Positions 56,772 to 64,000 of a stretch of DNA of 64,000 nt are shown here, one piece after another. How positions within the stretch are numbered: the stretch's first letter is position 1; every line of letters begins with the position of its first letter. The stretch lies in the NCBI GenBank assembly GCA_964475215.1, contig CAYYVT010000106.1, forward strand, positions 1 to 64,000. The letters run 5' to 3'. Position numbers and translations under genes: made by a program. Origin of the DNA: DATKKG01 sp964475215 (GTDB lineage: Archaea > Thermoproteota > Nitrososphaeria > Conexivisphaerales > DTJL01). Below the pieces are notes generated by a model. That model searched no databases and had not been told where the DNA came from. It saw only the letters and a list, made by a program, of their open reading frames with translations.

Positions 56772-57331
56772 GTGCCCGGCTCCAGCTCCCTGATCCTGGA
56801 GGGCACTTCGGGGAACTTCTCCTTGGCCTGTAACTCGGCTGCGGCAGCGGCCTCCCTCATGATGCCCTCAGCCTCTTCGTTGGCTAACGATACGTTGAGG
56901 GAGCCTCCTGTAAGCTGGCCCGCCTCCGTCATCGTCTGCTGGAGGCTCACGAATGAGTCATTGATGGTCCCGCTAGCCTCCGGCATCACCTTTGCCAGCT
57001 GCTTCTGCAGGGCAGCAGCGACGGCGATAGTCGGACCGATGATGGAGTTGAAATCGCCCAGATCCTTAACGGTCTCCATCCTCAGGATTATAGCGTTGAA
57101 GGCGAGCTTGGATTTCATCACGGTCTTCTCTGTCTTCCTTAACTCGGAAAGCTCGCTAGCGAGCATCTTCGCCCGGGGCCGGTCGTTCGCCTTGAGGGCC
57201 GTCACTATCTTTCCGAAGATCTCTGCGTCCTTGGTCTTCAGCCTGAACTCCCTCTCGTCAAGGAGCCTTGTGACGGTGGTAAGCGTGTTCATGGCGTTCT
57301 GAAGCATCGGTCTCAAAGGTTCACGGGACAT
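56768..57331 (-). CDS. cdvB: ESCRT-III/Snf7-family protein (CdvB-like)
   Basis: The 187-residue protein is a helical, highly charged Snf7-type protein. A basic N-terminal helical hairpin (LLDEREFRLKTKDAEIFGKIV, RPRAKMLASELSELRKTEKTV) precedes acidic C-terminal helices (LANEEAEGIMREAAAAAELQ). In Thermoproteota CdvB polymerises at the division neck. No CdvA or Vps4-like CdvC gene is beside it, so it may be a paralogue. ATG at 57331. Confidence 0.85.
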   Translation of the reverse strand: MSREPLRPMLQNAMNTLTTVTRLLDEREFRLKTKDAEIFGKIVTALKANDRPRAKMLASELSELRKTEKTVMKSKLAFNAIILRMETVKDLGDFNSIIGPTIAVAAALQKQLAKVMPEASGTINDSFVSLQQTMTEAGQLTGGSLNVSLANEEAEGIMREAAAAAELQAKEKFPEVPSRIRELEPGT

Positions 57332-57411
57332 TGACCTCTAATAGCACCGACCGAGGTTACCATACTCTCGTAATTAATACTTCGCTATGGGCGTCACGAG
57401 AGCACAGCCCG

Positions 57412-58485
57412 CTAGGTGCCGACGAAGATGCTGTAGCTTGTCAGGAGCTCCTGCTTGCCGAAGATGTTCTCCCACTCTAGGTAGAGCGTATAGACGCCGG
57501 GTCCGTCGCTTCTCATCACCGCGCCAAGGTTGAAGATCAGGGAGATGGTGGTCTGGGTGACGTCCCACTGGCTGGCGGTCACTGTTGTGCCCTGGGAGAG
57601 CTGATACCCCTGCTGCACCACGCCGGCGACGAATGTCCCCTGTGTGTAGTCGCTGTCATATGGAGAGGCACCGAGCTGCGCCGAGGTCAACTGAGAGGGC
57701 GAAGGGTCGTAGAACACTTCGACCAGCTGGATGCCGTCGCCCGTCACACCGTTGAGGCTTGAGAAGTTAGCCGAGAAGCTTACTGTCCCCGTGCTCGTCA
57801 TGGAGATGGGAGCCGTCCAGTTCAAGTAGTCATTGGTGAAGTCCTCCACAAGGTACACATCGTCAACGTCGTAGGCTATGCCGATGGAGACTCCAGTGTG
57901 ATACGCATCCAGGATGTTGTCCCGGTGGCCGTTGTTGTGGGCTGCGTCGTCGTACACCATCTCATATTCCAACGTCTTGATGGCCTCTTCGACCGAGGCC
58001 GTCGTCCTGTAGCTCCCAATCTGCTGTACAAAGGCCACGTTCTCATCCACGTAGCCCACACCTCCTGCGACGGTGTACCGCATGTACGGCTTCAGCCCCT
58101 GGGTGTCCCAATGGCTGAGGTAGTCGTTCACCAGCATGCTGTAGGCGTGCTGCTGAGCTGCCAATGGCGGATTCAATGCGACCTCTGACAACCCTCCATT
58201 TGTGCTCCTGTCCTGGTTGATGAGCTGAAGTGTGTAGTTGGCGAGGACCGAGTAGTCGGAGGGAGTGGGCGCCCCTAGGTAAAGAAGGGTGGGCGCGTTA
58301 GCGCTTCCGTTTATGGAGGGCGCAAGCTCCTGCCCCACGCCCTGGTCCAACCCCTGGATTAGGGGGCTCATGTCTCCCACGGCCAGCGGAGCTATCACCA
58401 AGATGGTCCCGATGATGAGCAGGAGCAACCCGGCCACTGCTAGGTAGACAAGGTTGACCGATCCTCGCCTGTTTCTCCTGAGCAT
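57412..58485 (-). CDS. secreted/membrane-anchored CAP (SCP/PR-1)-domain protein
   Basis: The 357-residue protein has an N-terminal membrane anchor (residues about 12-36) and an extracellular CAP domain: HAYSMLVNDYLSHWDTQGLKPYMRY (residues about 113-137), DENVAFV, and AHNNGHRDNILDAYHTGVSIG, the CAP signature. A beta-rich C-terminal part of about 130 residues follows. CAP proteins bind lipids or act as proteases in some cases; the function here is open. A TATA-like GGTTATAGAG (about 58511-58520) sits 27-35 nt before the ATG. Confidence 0.88.
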   Translation of the reverse strand: MLRRNRRGSVNLVYLAVAGLLLLIIGTILVIAPLAVGDMSPLIQGLDQGVGQELAPSINGSANAPTLLYLGAPTPSDYSVLANYTLQLINQDRSTNGGLSEVALNPPLAAQQHAYSMLVNDYLSHWDTQGLKPYMRYTVAGGVGYVDENVAFVQQIGSYRTTASVEEAIKTLEYEMVYDDAAHNNGHRDNILDAYHTGVSIGIAYDVDDVYLVEDFTNDYLNWTAPISMTSTGTVSFSANFSSLNGVTGDGIQLVEVFYDPSPSQLTSAQLGASPYDSDYTQGTFVAGVVQQGYQLSQGTTVTASQWDVTQTTISLIFNLGAVMRSDGPGVYTLYLEWENIFGKQELLTSYSIFVGT

Positions 58486-58623
58486 CTACAAAGAGTGACC
58501 TAAAGATGCTCTATAACCTTTCGAGCGGTCCCTCGAGCAGCTCACTCCGCATTATGCCGCTGAACCGGCCGTTTGCTCAGCGCCTGACTAGGATTGGATG
58601 GGCCCTGCCTCAGGTCAGCGCCT

Positions 58624-58794
58624 TCATCTCAGAAAGGCCAAGAGCAACAGTGAACCAACCACCAGGGCCACGCCGATCCCTATGACCTCCTCTGGTCCCA
58701 CTGTAAAGCCGGGTGTATCTTCGTCGAAGAAGGTCAAAAGTCCGGCGCTCGAGGCGGGAAGAGGGGCCTTATTCCTCTCCTTCTTAGTCGCCAT
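58624..58794 (-). CDS. protein translocase subunit Sec61 beta
   Basis: The 56-residue frame reads MATKKERNKAPLPASSAGLL, then TFFDEDTPGFTVGPEEVIGI and one hydrophobic helix to LLAFLR. This matches archaeal Sec61 beta, a tail-anchored subunit of the SecYE channel: a basic start, PxPASxAGLxxFxDEDTPG and a final helix. It lies in a gap between the CAP gene and tRNA-Asp. An ATG at 58794 is the start. Confidence 0.85.
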   Translation of the reverse strand: MATKKERNKAPLPASSAGLLTFFDEDTPGFTVGPEEVIGIGVALVVGSLLLLAFLR

Positions 58795-58972
58795 TTAGGT
58801 CCGGACGGTTGAACTTCTGCTGTCGGCGTATACGCCTTGCCGGTAAATCCTGATGGCGGGACCATCAATTCCGTACCTGCGGAGGATCATATCCATGAAT
58901 CATGAGAGAGGAGACCGACTCCGAAAGACGGGCCTTCTTTCTTGCACACCCTTGGCTAGCCGATCAACGATG

Positions 58973-59069
58973 TGGCGCCCAAGGCGAGATTTGAAGTCGC
59001 GTGGCAGAGACCAACTCGCGTCGTCCGCGTGACAGGCGGACATACTAGACCGGGCTATACGACTTGGGC
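58973..59069 (-). tRNA. tRNA-Asp (GTC) with an intron in the T-arm
   Basis: The acceptor arms GCCCAAG/CTTGGGC pair fully, and the anticodon arm is TCCGC-CTGTCAC-GCGGA. As encoded, GCGAG and CTCGC of the T-stem are separated by an extra 19 nt (58996-59014), after which the T-arm is GCGAG-TTCAAAT-CTCGC and the tRNA is of normal length. The intron is after T-stem position 53, and may slide by two T. Discriminator G and CCA are encoded. TATA-like ATAAAAACC at about 59095-59103 drives it. Confidence 0.85.
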
Positions 59070-59135
59070 ACCACTGCCGGAAGTCCGAAAGGGGGTTTTT
59101 ATGCTTTTGTGACGACGGACCATGTCACGCCTGAG

Positions 59136-59879
59136 CTACGCCGGGACCTTGAACACGAAACCAATCAGATACAGTGCACCCGAAGCCAGCAACAGGATCA
59201 CCACGCTCCTCAGGCCTGCACGCCAGTTCGCGCCCCTCAATCGAGTGAACTGGGTCGAGCTGGAGACGAACAGCAGGAGGGCCCCAAGGACGAGCGAAAG
59301 AGCGATCGCTTCCATCGAGCTGATGGCAAGAAGGTACGGGACCAAGATCAGGAGCACAGCGGCTGGAAACGCCAGGCCCACAGGTAGGGCCCTGAGGCTG
59401 CTCTTCGGTTCGAGCTCGTCCCTGTGAGTGTGGAGCTCAAACAGCACCTGGGTGTTGAGCCATCGCGCCGGTTCCCTGGTGATTATGTCCAGCATGGTCT
59501 TCCTTTCTTTCTCATCATACCCCTCGGATTTCAGGATCTCGTCGAGTTCTCCCCGCTCCTCTTCGGGCTCCTCCCTGACCTCCATTGCCTCTCGCTCGAA
59601 GTCCTGCTTGGTCAGCGAAAGCTCGCTCTCCTTTGAGAAGAAGGCTGCCACGAACATGGAGATCCCTCCTGCGACGGCGAACACGACCCCCGAGAAGAGT
59701 ATTGTGTGGAACGCCATGCCGACTGCGTTGAGCGCCGCAAGGAACGCCGATCCATCTACCAATCCGTCCCCAACGCCCAGCTGCACGTCGGCCACTACGT
59801 TTCTAAGCTTGCTGTGAGGGTGCAGCTCGGTCCTGGGCTGCTCCAGCTTCCCAGGGACGGCCTCAGTTCCGGACTCCAA
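59136..59879 (-). CDS. VIT1/CCC1-family metal transporter
   Basis: This 247-residue protein opens with NVVADVQLGVGDGLVDGSAFLAALNAVG, ISMFVAAFFSKESELSLTKQDFEREAMEV and a long charged domain (TMLDIITREPARWL), as in the CCC1/VIT transporters of Fe and Mn. Four to five helices are seen. It lacks the ferritin-like domain of the paralogue at 50-51 kb. It starts at TTG 59879, a leaderless start with TATA-like CCTATAAGC about 26 nt upstream. Confidence 0.85.
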   Translation of the reverse strand: MESGTEAVPGKLEQPRTELHPHSKLRNVVADVQLGVGDGLVDGSAFLAALNAVGMAFHTILFSGVVFAVAGGISMFVAAFFSKESELSLTKQDFEREAMEVREEPEEERGELDEILKSEGYDEKERKTMLDIITREPARWLNTQVLFELHTHRDELEPKSSLRALPVGLAFPAAVLLILVPYLLAISSMEAIALSLVLGALLLFVSSSTQFTRLRGANWRAGLRSVVILLLASGALYLIGFVFKVPA

Positions 59880-60092
59880 CGTTCTGCTGAAGACTTCATC
59901 TAGCTTATAGGTTGTGAGCCCCTCTCCGTTTCTCAGCCCCTTCGCTGCTACAATGGTCAGCCACTCCCCTGGACTCTAACAGAGATGTCTGGAACGGAGA
60001 TAGGCGGCGGTATCTTGCCGTCATTTCGTCCGTGGATTACCTCGACTAAGCGTCTCGACAGTTTAAATCACCGCTCTCCTCGGTGCATCTTG

Positions 60093-60566
60093 ATGAACCC
60101 TCGCCTTGAGGCCAAGCTGGCAAGGATGTATCCAAGCTGCACCCGCAGGGAGATTAGCGAGCTCGCCTCAAGCATAGAAGGGGGCAAGTACTGGAAGGCA
60201 CAGCCCGGTTTCGTCTTCTCCATCGCCCTGACTCGGGCTAGGATGCAACTTGACTCCCACTGGGTGGCCGAAGCCACTGGAGTAGGGCGCATACTGGTCT
60301 CCGAGGAGCTGAAACCCTTGTGCAGGAAGGGCCGGGTTGCCCTCACATCGGAGGGCAGGGAGCATGTCGCCATCCTCTTCCTCGGATGGCCCGCTTTCCT
60401 TTGGGCCATGAGGAAACACGAAGTCCCTCGGCTGGTCGAAAGCGCCACGCATAGGACTTTGAGGGGATACGTCGGTGTCCCCGAGCTCAAGGAGTACCTG
60501 AAGTACCGCGACAAAGGGATGGCGGGCCCGTCGGGAATCGGACCCGAGACACCCGGGTCTCCTTGA
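60093..60566 (+). CDS. conserved-looking hypothetical protein overlapping tRNA-Lys
   Basis: The 157-residue protein (MNPRLEAKLARMYPSC...) is mostly helical and charged, without a family I recognise; a wHTH fold is possible (ISELASSIEGGKYW). ATG at 60093 lies 26 nt after TATA-like GTTTAAATC (60061-60069). The last 16 codons run over the 3' half of the antisense tRNA-Lys, giving a GxxGPETPGSP tail that is tRNA sequence. The true C-terminus may therefore be recently changed. Confidence 0.55.
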   Translation: MNPRLEAKLARMYPSCTRREISELASSIEGGKYWKAQPGFVFSIALTRARMQLDSHWVAEATGVGRILVSEELKPLCRKGRVALTSEGREHVAILFLGWPAFLWAMRKHEVPRLVESATHRTLRGYVGVPELKEYLKYRDKGMAGPSGIGPETPGSP

Positions 60567-60617
60567 CCGTGTCCGGCCGTAAAAGCCCGGCGCTCTACCT
60601 GGCTGAGCTACGGGCCC
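60520..60617 (-). tRNA. tRNA-Lys (TTT) with a canonical intron
   Basis: Acceptor GGGCCCG/CGGGCCC, D-arm GCTC-AGCCAGGTA-GAGC, anticodon arm CCGGG-CTTTTAA-CCCGG and T-arm TCGGG-TCCGATT-CCCGA form once 21 nt (60559-60579) are removed at the usual 37/38 site. Discriminator G and CCA (60520-60522) are encoded. TATA-like CTTAATAACG lies at about 60640-60650. Confidence 0.93.
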
Positions 60618-60707
60618 GTTCTGACTTGGTTGAAGTCCCCCCGTTATTAAGACTAGGGTGAGTAAGGCGCTCCGTTACGTTGTGTGGTTGAAGGCTTCCG
60701 AGCTGTC

Positions 60708-61769
60708 CTAGGGCAGGGTCATGGCCATGACGGCCTTCTGGACGTGCAGCCTGTTCTCGGCCTCTTCAAAGTACAGCGACCTCTTGTTGTCATCTATCAC
60801 GTCATCTGTGACCTCCTGTCCCCTGTCGGCTGGGCCGCAGTGCATGTAGAACGCCTTGTGGGTGTCCTTGAGGCTGTCCATGGTCGTAATCCAGTCCTTG
60901 AACTTGGACTGGTATGCCGTCGCCGCGTCCTTATCCATCTTCGCGCTGTGGGGAGGAAAGAACTCCTTCGGCGACCAGGCCTTCGGATAGACGAAGTCAG
61001 CCCCCTCGAAGGCCTCCTTCATGTCGTGGCTTATCTCGAAGCTCCCGCCATACCTGTCGGCGTTCTCCTTACATGCCTTAATCGCGACATCCTCGAGCTC
61101 GAACCCCTTGGGGTGGGCGAGCACGACGTCCATCCCGAACTGAGTTGTGATCATCGCCTCGTTCTGCGGGACCGCGAGGGGCTTGAGACCTCCGGAGTAG
61201 GCGTATGATACAACGAACTTCTTCCCCTTCAGCTTTGGAGAGGCCTGCTTGGCCGCCATGATGTCTGCCATGGCCTGGAACGGGTGATACATGTCATCCT
61301 CCATGTTCAGCACGGGGATTGAGGCCCACTTCGCGAACTCCTGAATCACCTTGTGCCCCCTCCCGATGTTCCACTTTGCTGCGTCGCCGTAGATCCTGAT
61401 GGCGATGGAGTCTCCCATCCTGCTGAGCACCCTTGCGACGTCGGAGATGGCTTCGGTCTGGTAGGCCACCATGTCTTCAGGGAGAGATGGGGTGTATACA
61501 TCCGAAGGGCTTAGGAAGTGCGCATGGCCTCCCAGCTGGTAGATCCCTCCCTCGAATGAGTTCCGGGTCCGAAGGGACCTGTTGTAGAACAGCATGAACA
61601 GGGTCCTGCCGGGCAGGTAGGGGGTCTCCCTCCTAGCCCTGAACTTCTTCTGCAGGTCGAACGAAGCGTCCAGGACCTCGTCGAGCTCCTCCTGAGAGAA
61701 GTCCTGAGTGTTCAGGAAGTCCTTTCCCTTGAACGCGCCGACATACGAAGGAACCTTCATGGATATCAC
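60708..61769 (-). CDS. argF: carbamoyltransferase (ornithine/acetylornithine-type, knotted)
   Basis: The 353-residue enzyme resembles the knotted acetylornithine/ornithine carbamoyltransferase group: NRSLRTRNSFEGGIYQLGGHAHF (carbamoyl-phosphate loop with RTR), IAIRIYGDAAKWN and MEDDMYHPFQAMADIM (HPxQxxxD). The usual HCLP loop reads YMHCGPADRGQEVTDD. That change and the AOTC-like SLRTR make the acceptor amine uncertain: ornithine, acetylornithine or another. The GTG at 61769 and ATG at 61760 are candidate starts after a TATA-like CTTATAATCC (about 61788-61797). Confidence 0.8.
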   Translation of the reverse strand: MISMKVPSYVGAFKGKDFLNTQDFSQEELDEVLDASFDLQKKFRARRETPYLPGRTLFMLFYNRSLRTRNSFEGGIYQLGGHAHFLSPSDVYTPSLPEDMVAYQTEAISDVARVLSRMGDSIAIRIYGDAAKWNIGRGHKVIQEFAKWASIPVLNMEDDMYHPFQAMADIMAAKQASPKLKGKKFVVSYAYSGGLKPLAVPQNEAMITTQFGMDVVLAHPKGFELEDVAIKACKENADRYGGSFEISHDMKEAFEGADFVYPKAWSPKEFFPPHSAKMDKDAATAYQSKFKDWITTMDSLKDTHKAFYMHCGPADRGQEVTDDVIDDNKRSLYFEEAENRLHVQKAVMAMTLP

Positions 61770-61955
61770 ACGGTCGCCGGTCTTCTCGGATTATAAGGGT
61801 TTTTCAATCCCTCGCCCAGCGGAGACGGGCTGAGGAAGGGAAAAGTTAAATACACACCTTCTGACGGTATTGTTGCGGAAAATTTTGTATGTTGAAATAT
61901 CTTCGGTTTTTAAGGCACTTCCTGTCCGGCCCCGGGGGGCTTTGTAGCTAGGTGG

Positions 61956-62213
61956 ATGTCCTTGGCTGAAGTGGTGAAGGAGTTCAAGCCGTCGGCTCAT
62001 AGGGACGTGCCGAAGCACGAAATCGTCCCAAAGGATGAGGTGGAGGGTATCCTGAAGCAGTGCAACGCCACCTACGAGCAGCTTCCTTACGTTCTGATGA
62101 CGGACCCCGTCGTCTTGGAGCTCCAAGGAAAGCCGGGCGACCTGATCAAGATCACCCGGGAGAGCAAGACGGCGGGCTCTAGCGTCTACTACCGCCTCGT
62201 TGTCGAGGGTTGA
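61956..62213 (+). CDS. rpoH: DNA-directed RNA polymerase subunit H (Rpo5)
   Basis: The 85-residue protein matches archaeal RpoH, the equivalent of the C-terminal part of eukaryotic Rpb5: HRDVPKHEIVPKDEVEGIL, then LPYVLMTDPVVLEL and KPGDLIKITRES. It starts at ATG 61956. Two TATA-like boxes lie upstream (AAAGTTAAATA near 61842 and GTTTTTAAGG near 61906), so expression may be driven from two points. rpoB follows 5 nt downstream, a conserved archaeal order. Confidence 0.95.
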   Translation: MSLAEVVKEFKPSAHRDVPKHEIVPKDEVEGILKQCNATYEQLPYVLMTDPVVLELQGKPGDLIKITRESKTAGSSVYYRLVVEG

Positions 62214-62218
62214 AGATC

Positions 62219-64000
62219 ATGATGGAATCTGCATCGACCAGCCTTACGGACGGATGGCCGATAATAGAGGACGTCCTGAGAAAGGAAGGTGTCGCCAGGC
62301 AGCACCTGAACTCGTACAACGAGTTCATCGCGAGGGGGCTGCAGAGCATCATCGACGAGGTCAGCGAGGCCGACATCGAGACAGCCAGCGGCTCCTACAA
62401 GGTCAAGTTCGGGAAGATCATAGTTGACCGTCCCAGGGTCGTCGAAATTGACGGCTCGATAAGCTACGTGCTCCCCACCGAGGCACGGTTGAGGAACCTA
62501 ACCTATGGCGCCCCTCTCTACCTCGAGATAACCATAATCGACCCCCAGCTGGGGCCTGCCGGCCAGGTCACTCAGAAATTCCACATAGGCGACCTCCCCG
62601 TCATGGTCAAGTCGAACCTCTGCGCCCTCTTTGGCCTCTCCGATGAGCAGCTCATCGAAGCAGGAGAGGACATCAAGGACCCCGGGGGCTACTTCATAAT
62701 CAATGGTTCCGAAAGGGTGATCGTCGGCCTAGAGGACCTGTCCCCCAACAAGATCCTCGTCGAAACGGACAAGAGCGGCGGCAAGACCTCGTACAAGGCC
62801 AAGATCTACTCCTCGATCGTGGGCTACCGGTCAAAGCTCGAGCTTGAGCTCAAGCCCGACGGCGCCCTCTACGTCAAGCTCCCCGCTTCGCCCGTGGACC
62901 TGCCCTTCGTCATCGTCCTCAGGGCGCTCGGCATCACTACGGACAAGGAGGTCGCCGACATGGTATCGGTCAAGGGTGTCATCCAGGACCAGCTCGAGAC
63001 CACGTTCGAGAAGGCCTCCGAGGCGCTCACCACCCAGGACTCCCTGATGTACATCGGCAACAGGGTGGCCCACGGGATGATGGACGAGCTAAGGTTGAAG
63101 CGCGCAGAGATGCTGTTGGACTGGTACCTTCTCCCTCATCTTGGGAGGCAGCCCTCCAACCGGCTGGACAAGGCCGCTTTCCTCGGCGAGGCCGCCTGCA
63201 AGCTTCTGGAGCTTAGGCTTGGCACCATCGATCAGGACGACAAGGACCATTATGGCAACAAGGTCATCAAGTTCGCCGGCCAGATGCTCGCCGATCTGTT
63301 TCGCACCGCCTTCAGGAACATGGTGCGAGACATGAAATATCAGCTGGACAGGGTCGGCCAGAGGAGGGGCCCAGCCGTCGTGGGCGCCGCCATCCGTCCC
63401 GGCATCATCACCGACAAGCTGGCCAATGCGATCGCAACTGGTAACTGGGGTAGGGGAAAGGTGGGTGTCACCCAGCTGCTGGACAAGACAAACTACCTTT
63501 CTACGCTGAGCCACCTCAGGCGCATCCAGTCCCCTCTGAGCAGGAGCCAGCCCAACTTCGAAGCTAGGGACCTCCATTCCACCCACTTCGGGAGGATATG
63601 CCCCAACGAGACGCCTGAGGGCTCTAACTGCGGCTTGGTGAAGAACCTCGCCCTCTCCGCCATCATATCAGTCACCTCCTCCAGCCATGAGGTTCTAAGC
63701 AAGCCCTTCACCCTGGGGGTGATGAGATATAACGAGGCCTCCGCCGAGCTCAAGGAGACGGGGGCCAAGGTCTTCGTGGACGGCAGGATGGTGGGCTACG
63801 TCGACGATGCCTTCCGGCTCTCTTCGGCCTTTAGGAGGCTACGTCGCAGGGGCGAAATCCCGCCGGATGTCTCGATATACGTCTACAAGCCCGAGCTCCC
63901 CAACGCCACCGTCAGGGTGTACGTTTCGGCCAGCGCCGGCAGGGTGCTAAGGCCGCTCATCGTGGTGGAGAACGGCCGGCCGCTCGTGACCCCCGACATG
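62219..64000 (+). CDS. rpoB: DNA-directed RNA polymerase subunit B (Rpo2), 5' part, cut by window
   Basis: The frame from ATG ATG at 62219 stays open for 594 codons to the window end. It contains EGVARQHLNSYNEFI, GYFIINGSERVIVGLEDLSPNK, YLLPHLGRQPSNRLDKAAF and the fork-loop/RIF-like SHLRRIQSPLSRSQPNFEARDLH followed by RICPNETPEGSNCGLVKNLA. This is the N-terminal half of archaeal RpoB. Whether RpoB is one chain or split into B'' and B' cannot be seen, as the break in split genomes lies near or past here. It is translated just after rpoH. Confidence 0.95.
   Translation, partial: MMESASTSLTDGWPIIEDVLRKEGVARQHLNSYNEFIARGLQSIIDEVSEADIETASGSYKVKFGKIIVDRPRVVEIDGSISYVLPTEARLRNLTYGAPLYLEITIIDPQLGPAGQVTQKFHIGDLPVMVKSNLCALFGLSDEQLIEAGEDIKDPGGYFIINGSERVIVGLEDLSPNKILVETDKSGGKTSYKAKIYSSIVGYRSKLELELKPDGALYVKLPASPVDLPFVIVLRALGITTDKEVADMVSVKGVIQDQLETTFEKASEALTTQDSLMYIGNRVAHGMMDELRLKRAEMLLDWYLLPHLGRQPSNRLDKAAFLGEAACKLLELRLGTIDQDDKDHYGNKVIKFAGQMLADLFRTAFRNMVRDMKYQLDRVGQRRGPAVVGAAIRPGIITDKLANAIATGNWGRGKVGVTQLLDKTNYLSTLSHLRRIQSPLSRSQPNFEARDLHSTHFGRICPNETPEGSNCGLVKNLALSAIISVTSSSHEVLSKPFTLGVMRYNEASAELKETGAKVFVDGRMVGYVDDAFRLSSAFRRLRRRGEIPPDVSIYVYKPELPNATVRVYVSASAGRVLRPLIVVENGRPLVTPDM

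Noticed and set aside
62219..64000. Split RpoB (B'' only)
   Set aside because: The window ends before the point where splitting could be judged, so I call only the 5' part of rpoB.
1..64000. CRISPR arrays, transposases, defence systems and proviruses
   Set aside because: No direct-repeat array, transposase, integrase or known defence gene was found in reading both strands. The DCC fragment at tRNA-Ser is the only possible trace of integration.

Overview
The window is a 64 kb stretch of archaeal chromosome with high GC and dense coding. The archaeal assignment rests on the information-processing genes: eukaryote-like RNA polymerase subunits rpoH-rpoB, archaeal DnaG, Pelota, an eL13-type ribosomal protein, a CdvB-like ESCRT-III protein, Sec61 beta, type II methionine aminopeptidase, an archaeal SRP RNA, and tRNAs with several introns. 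Many genes have a TATA-like box about 25 nt before the start codon, which fits leaderless transcripts. TTG and GTG starts are very common. eL13, Cdv and non-canonical tRNA introns point to the Thermoproteota/TACK side. The aerobic, fatty-acid-degrading gene set and the many small copper proteins would suit a heterotrophic relative of the Thaumarchaeota (Nitrososphaeria). That placement is inference; no 16S gene is present.

Layout. 1-2.5 kb holds a YdjM-like membrane protein, a PadR regulator with a tandem palindromic operator over its own TATA box, a small membrane protein and a stand-alone 5S rRNA. 2.5-15.6 kb is housekeeping: DUF1512, map, coaD, trpS, pheS-pheT, a small TOPRIM protein, dnaG, pelota, a site-2 protease, a tRNA thiolase and SRP RNA. 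15.7-20.4 kb carries an M3 oligopeptidase, tRNA-Ser beside a truncated DCC-type redox gene, a ClC-CBS channel, a 40-residue membrane protein and cytidine deaminase.

20.5-32 kb is a fatty-acid beta-oxidation island: acyl-CoA ligase, acyl-CoA dehydrogenase, EtfAB, a membrane Fe-S/cytochrome b protein of the ETF:quinone oxidoreductase (EMO/FadF) type, a hydroxyacyl-CoA dehydrogenase/enoyl-CoA hydratase fusion, a thiolase with its DUF35 partner, an SCP2 protein and a hotdog thioesterase. 32-38 kb has an Lrp regulator divergent from proline dehydrogenase, a stand-alone TrpB2, and a four-subunit pyruvate:ferredoxin oxidoreductase operon, which would consume or make acetyl-CoA.

40.6-44.8 kb is a compact respiratory oxidase locus: cupredoxin, coxB (CuA), coxA (B-type, GHPIVY motif), a second cupredoxin and heme farnesyltransferase. 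Electrons from ETF and proline oxidation could pass through a quinone pool and blue copper proteins to this oxidase. 44.8-61.8 kb mixes three intron-containing tRNAs, Hsp20, a JAMM protease, eL13 with a long K/A/P-rich tail, an OGG1-type glycosylase, geranylgeranyl reductase, cobalamin adenosyltransferase, two VIT-family metal transporters, small hydrolases, CdvB, a CAP-domain protein, Sec61 beta and a carbamoyltransferase. The right edge is rpoH followed by rpoB, which is cut by the window.

Most unusual signals: a tRNA-Tyr gene interrupted by three introns; a tRNA-Asp with an intron in its T-arm; a peroxiredoxin frame with an in-frame amber codon next to its catalytic cysteine; an eL13 protein with a histone H1-like tail; and palindromic control elements at padR and dnaG. 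No CRISPR array, transposase or provirus was seen. About 1-269 holds no gene I recognise.
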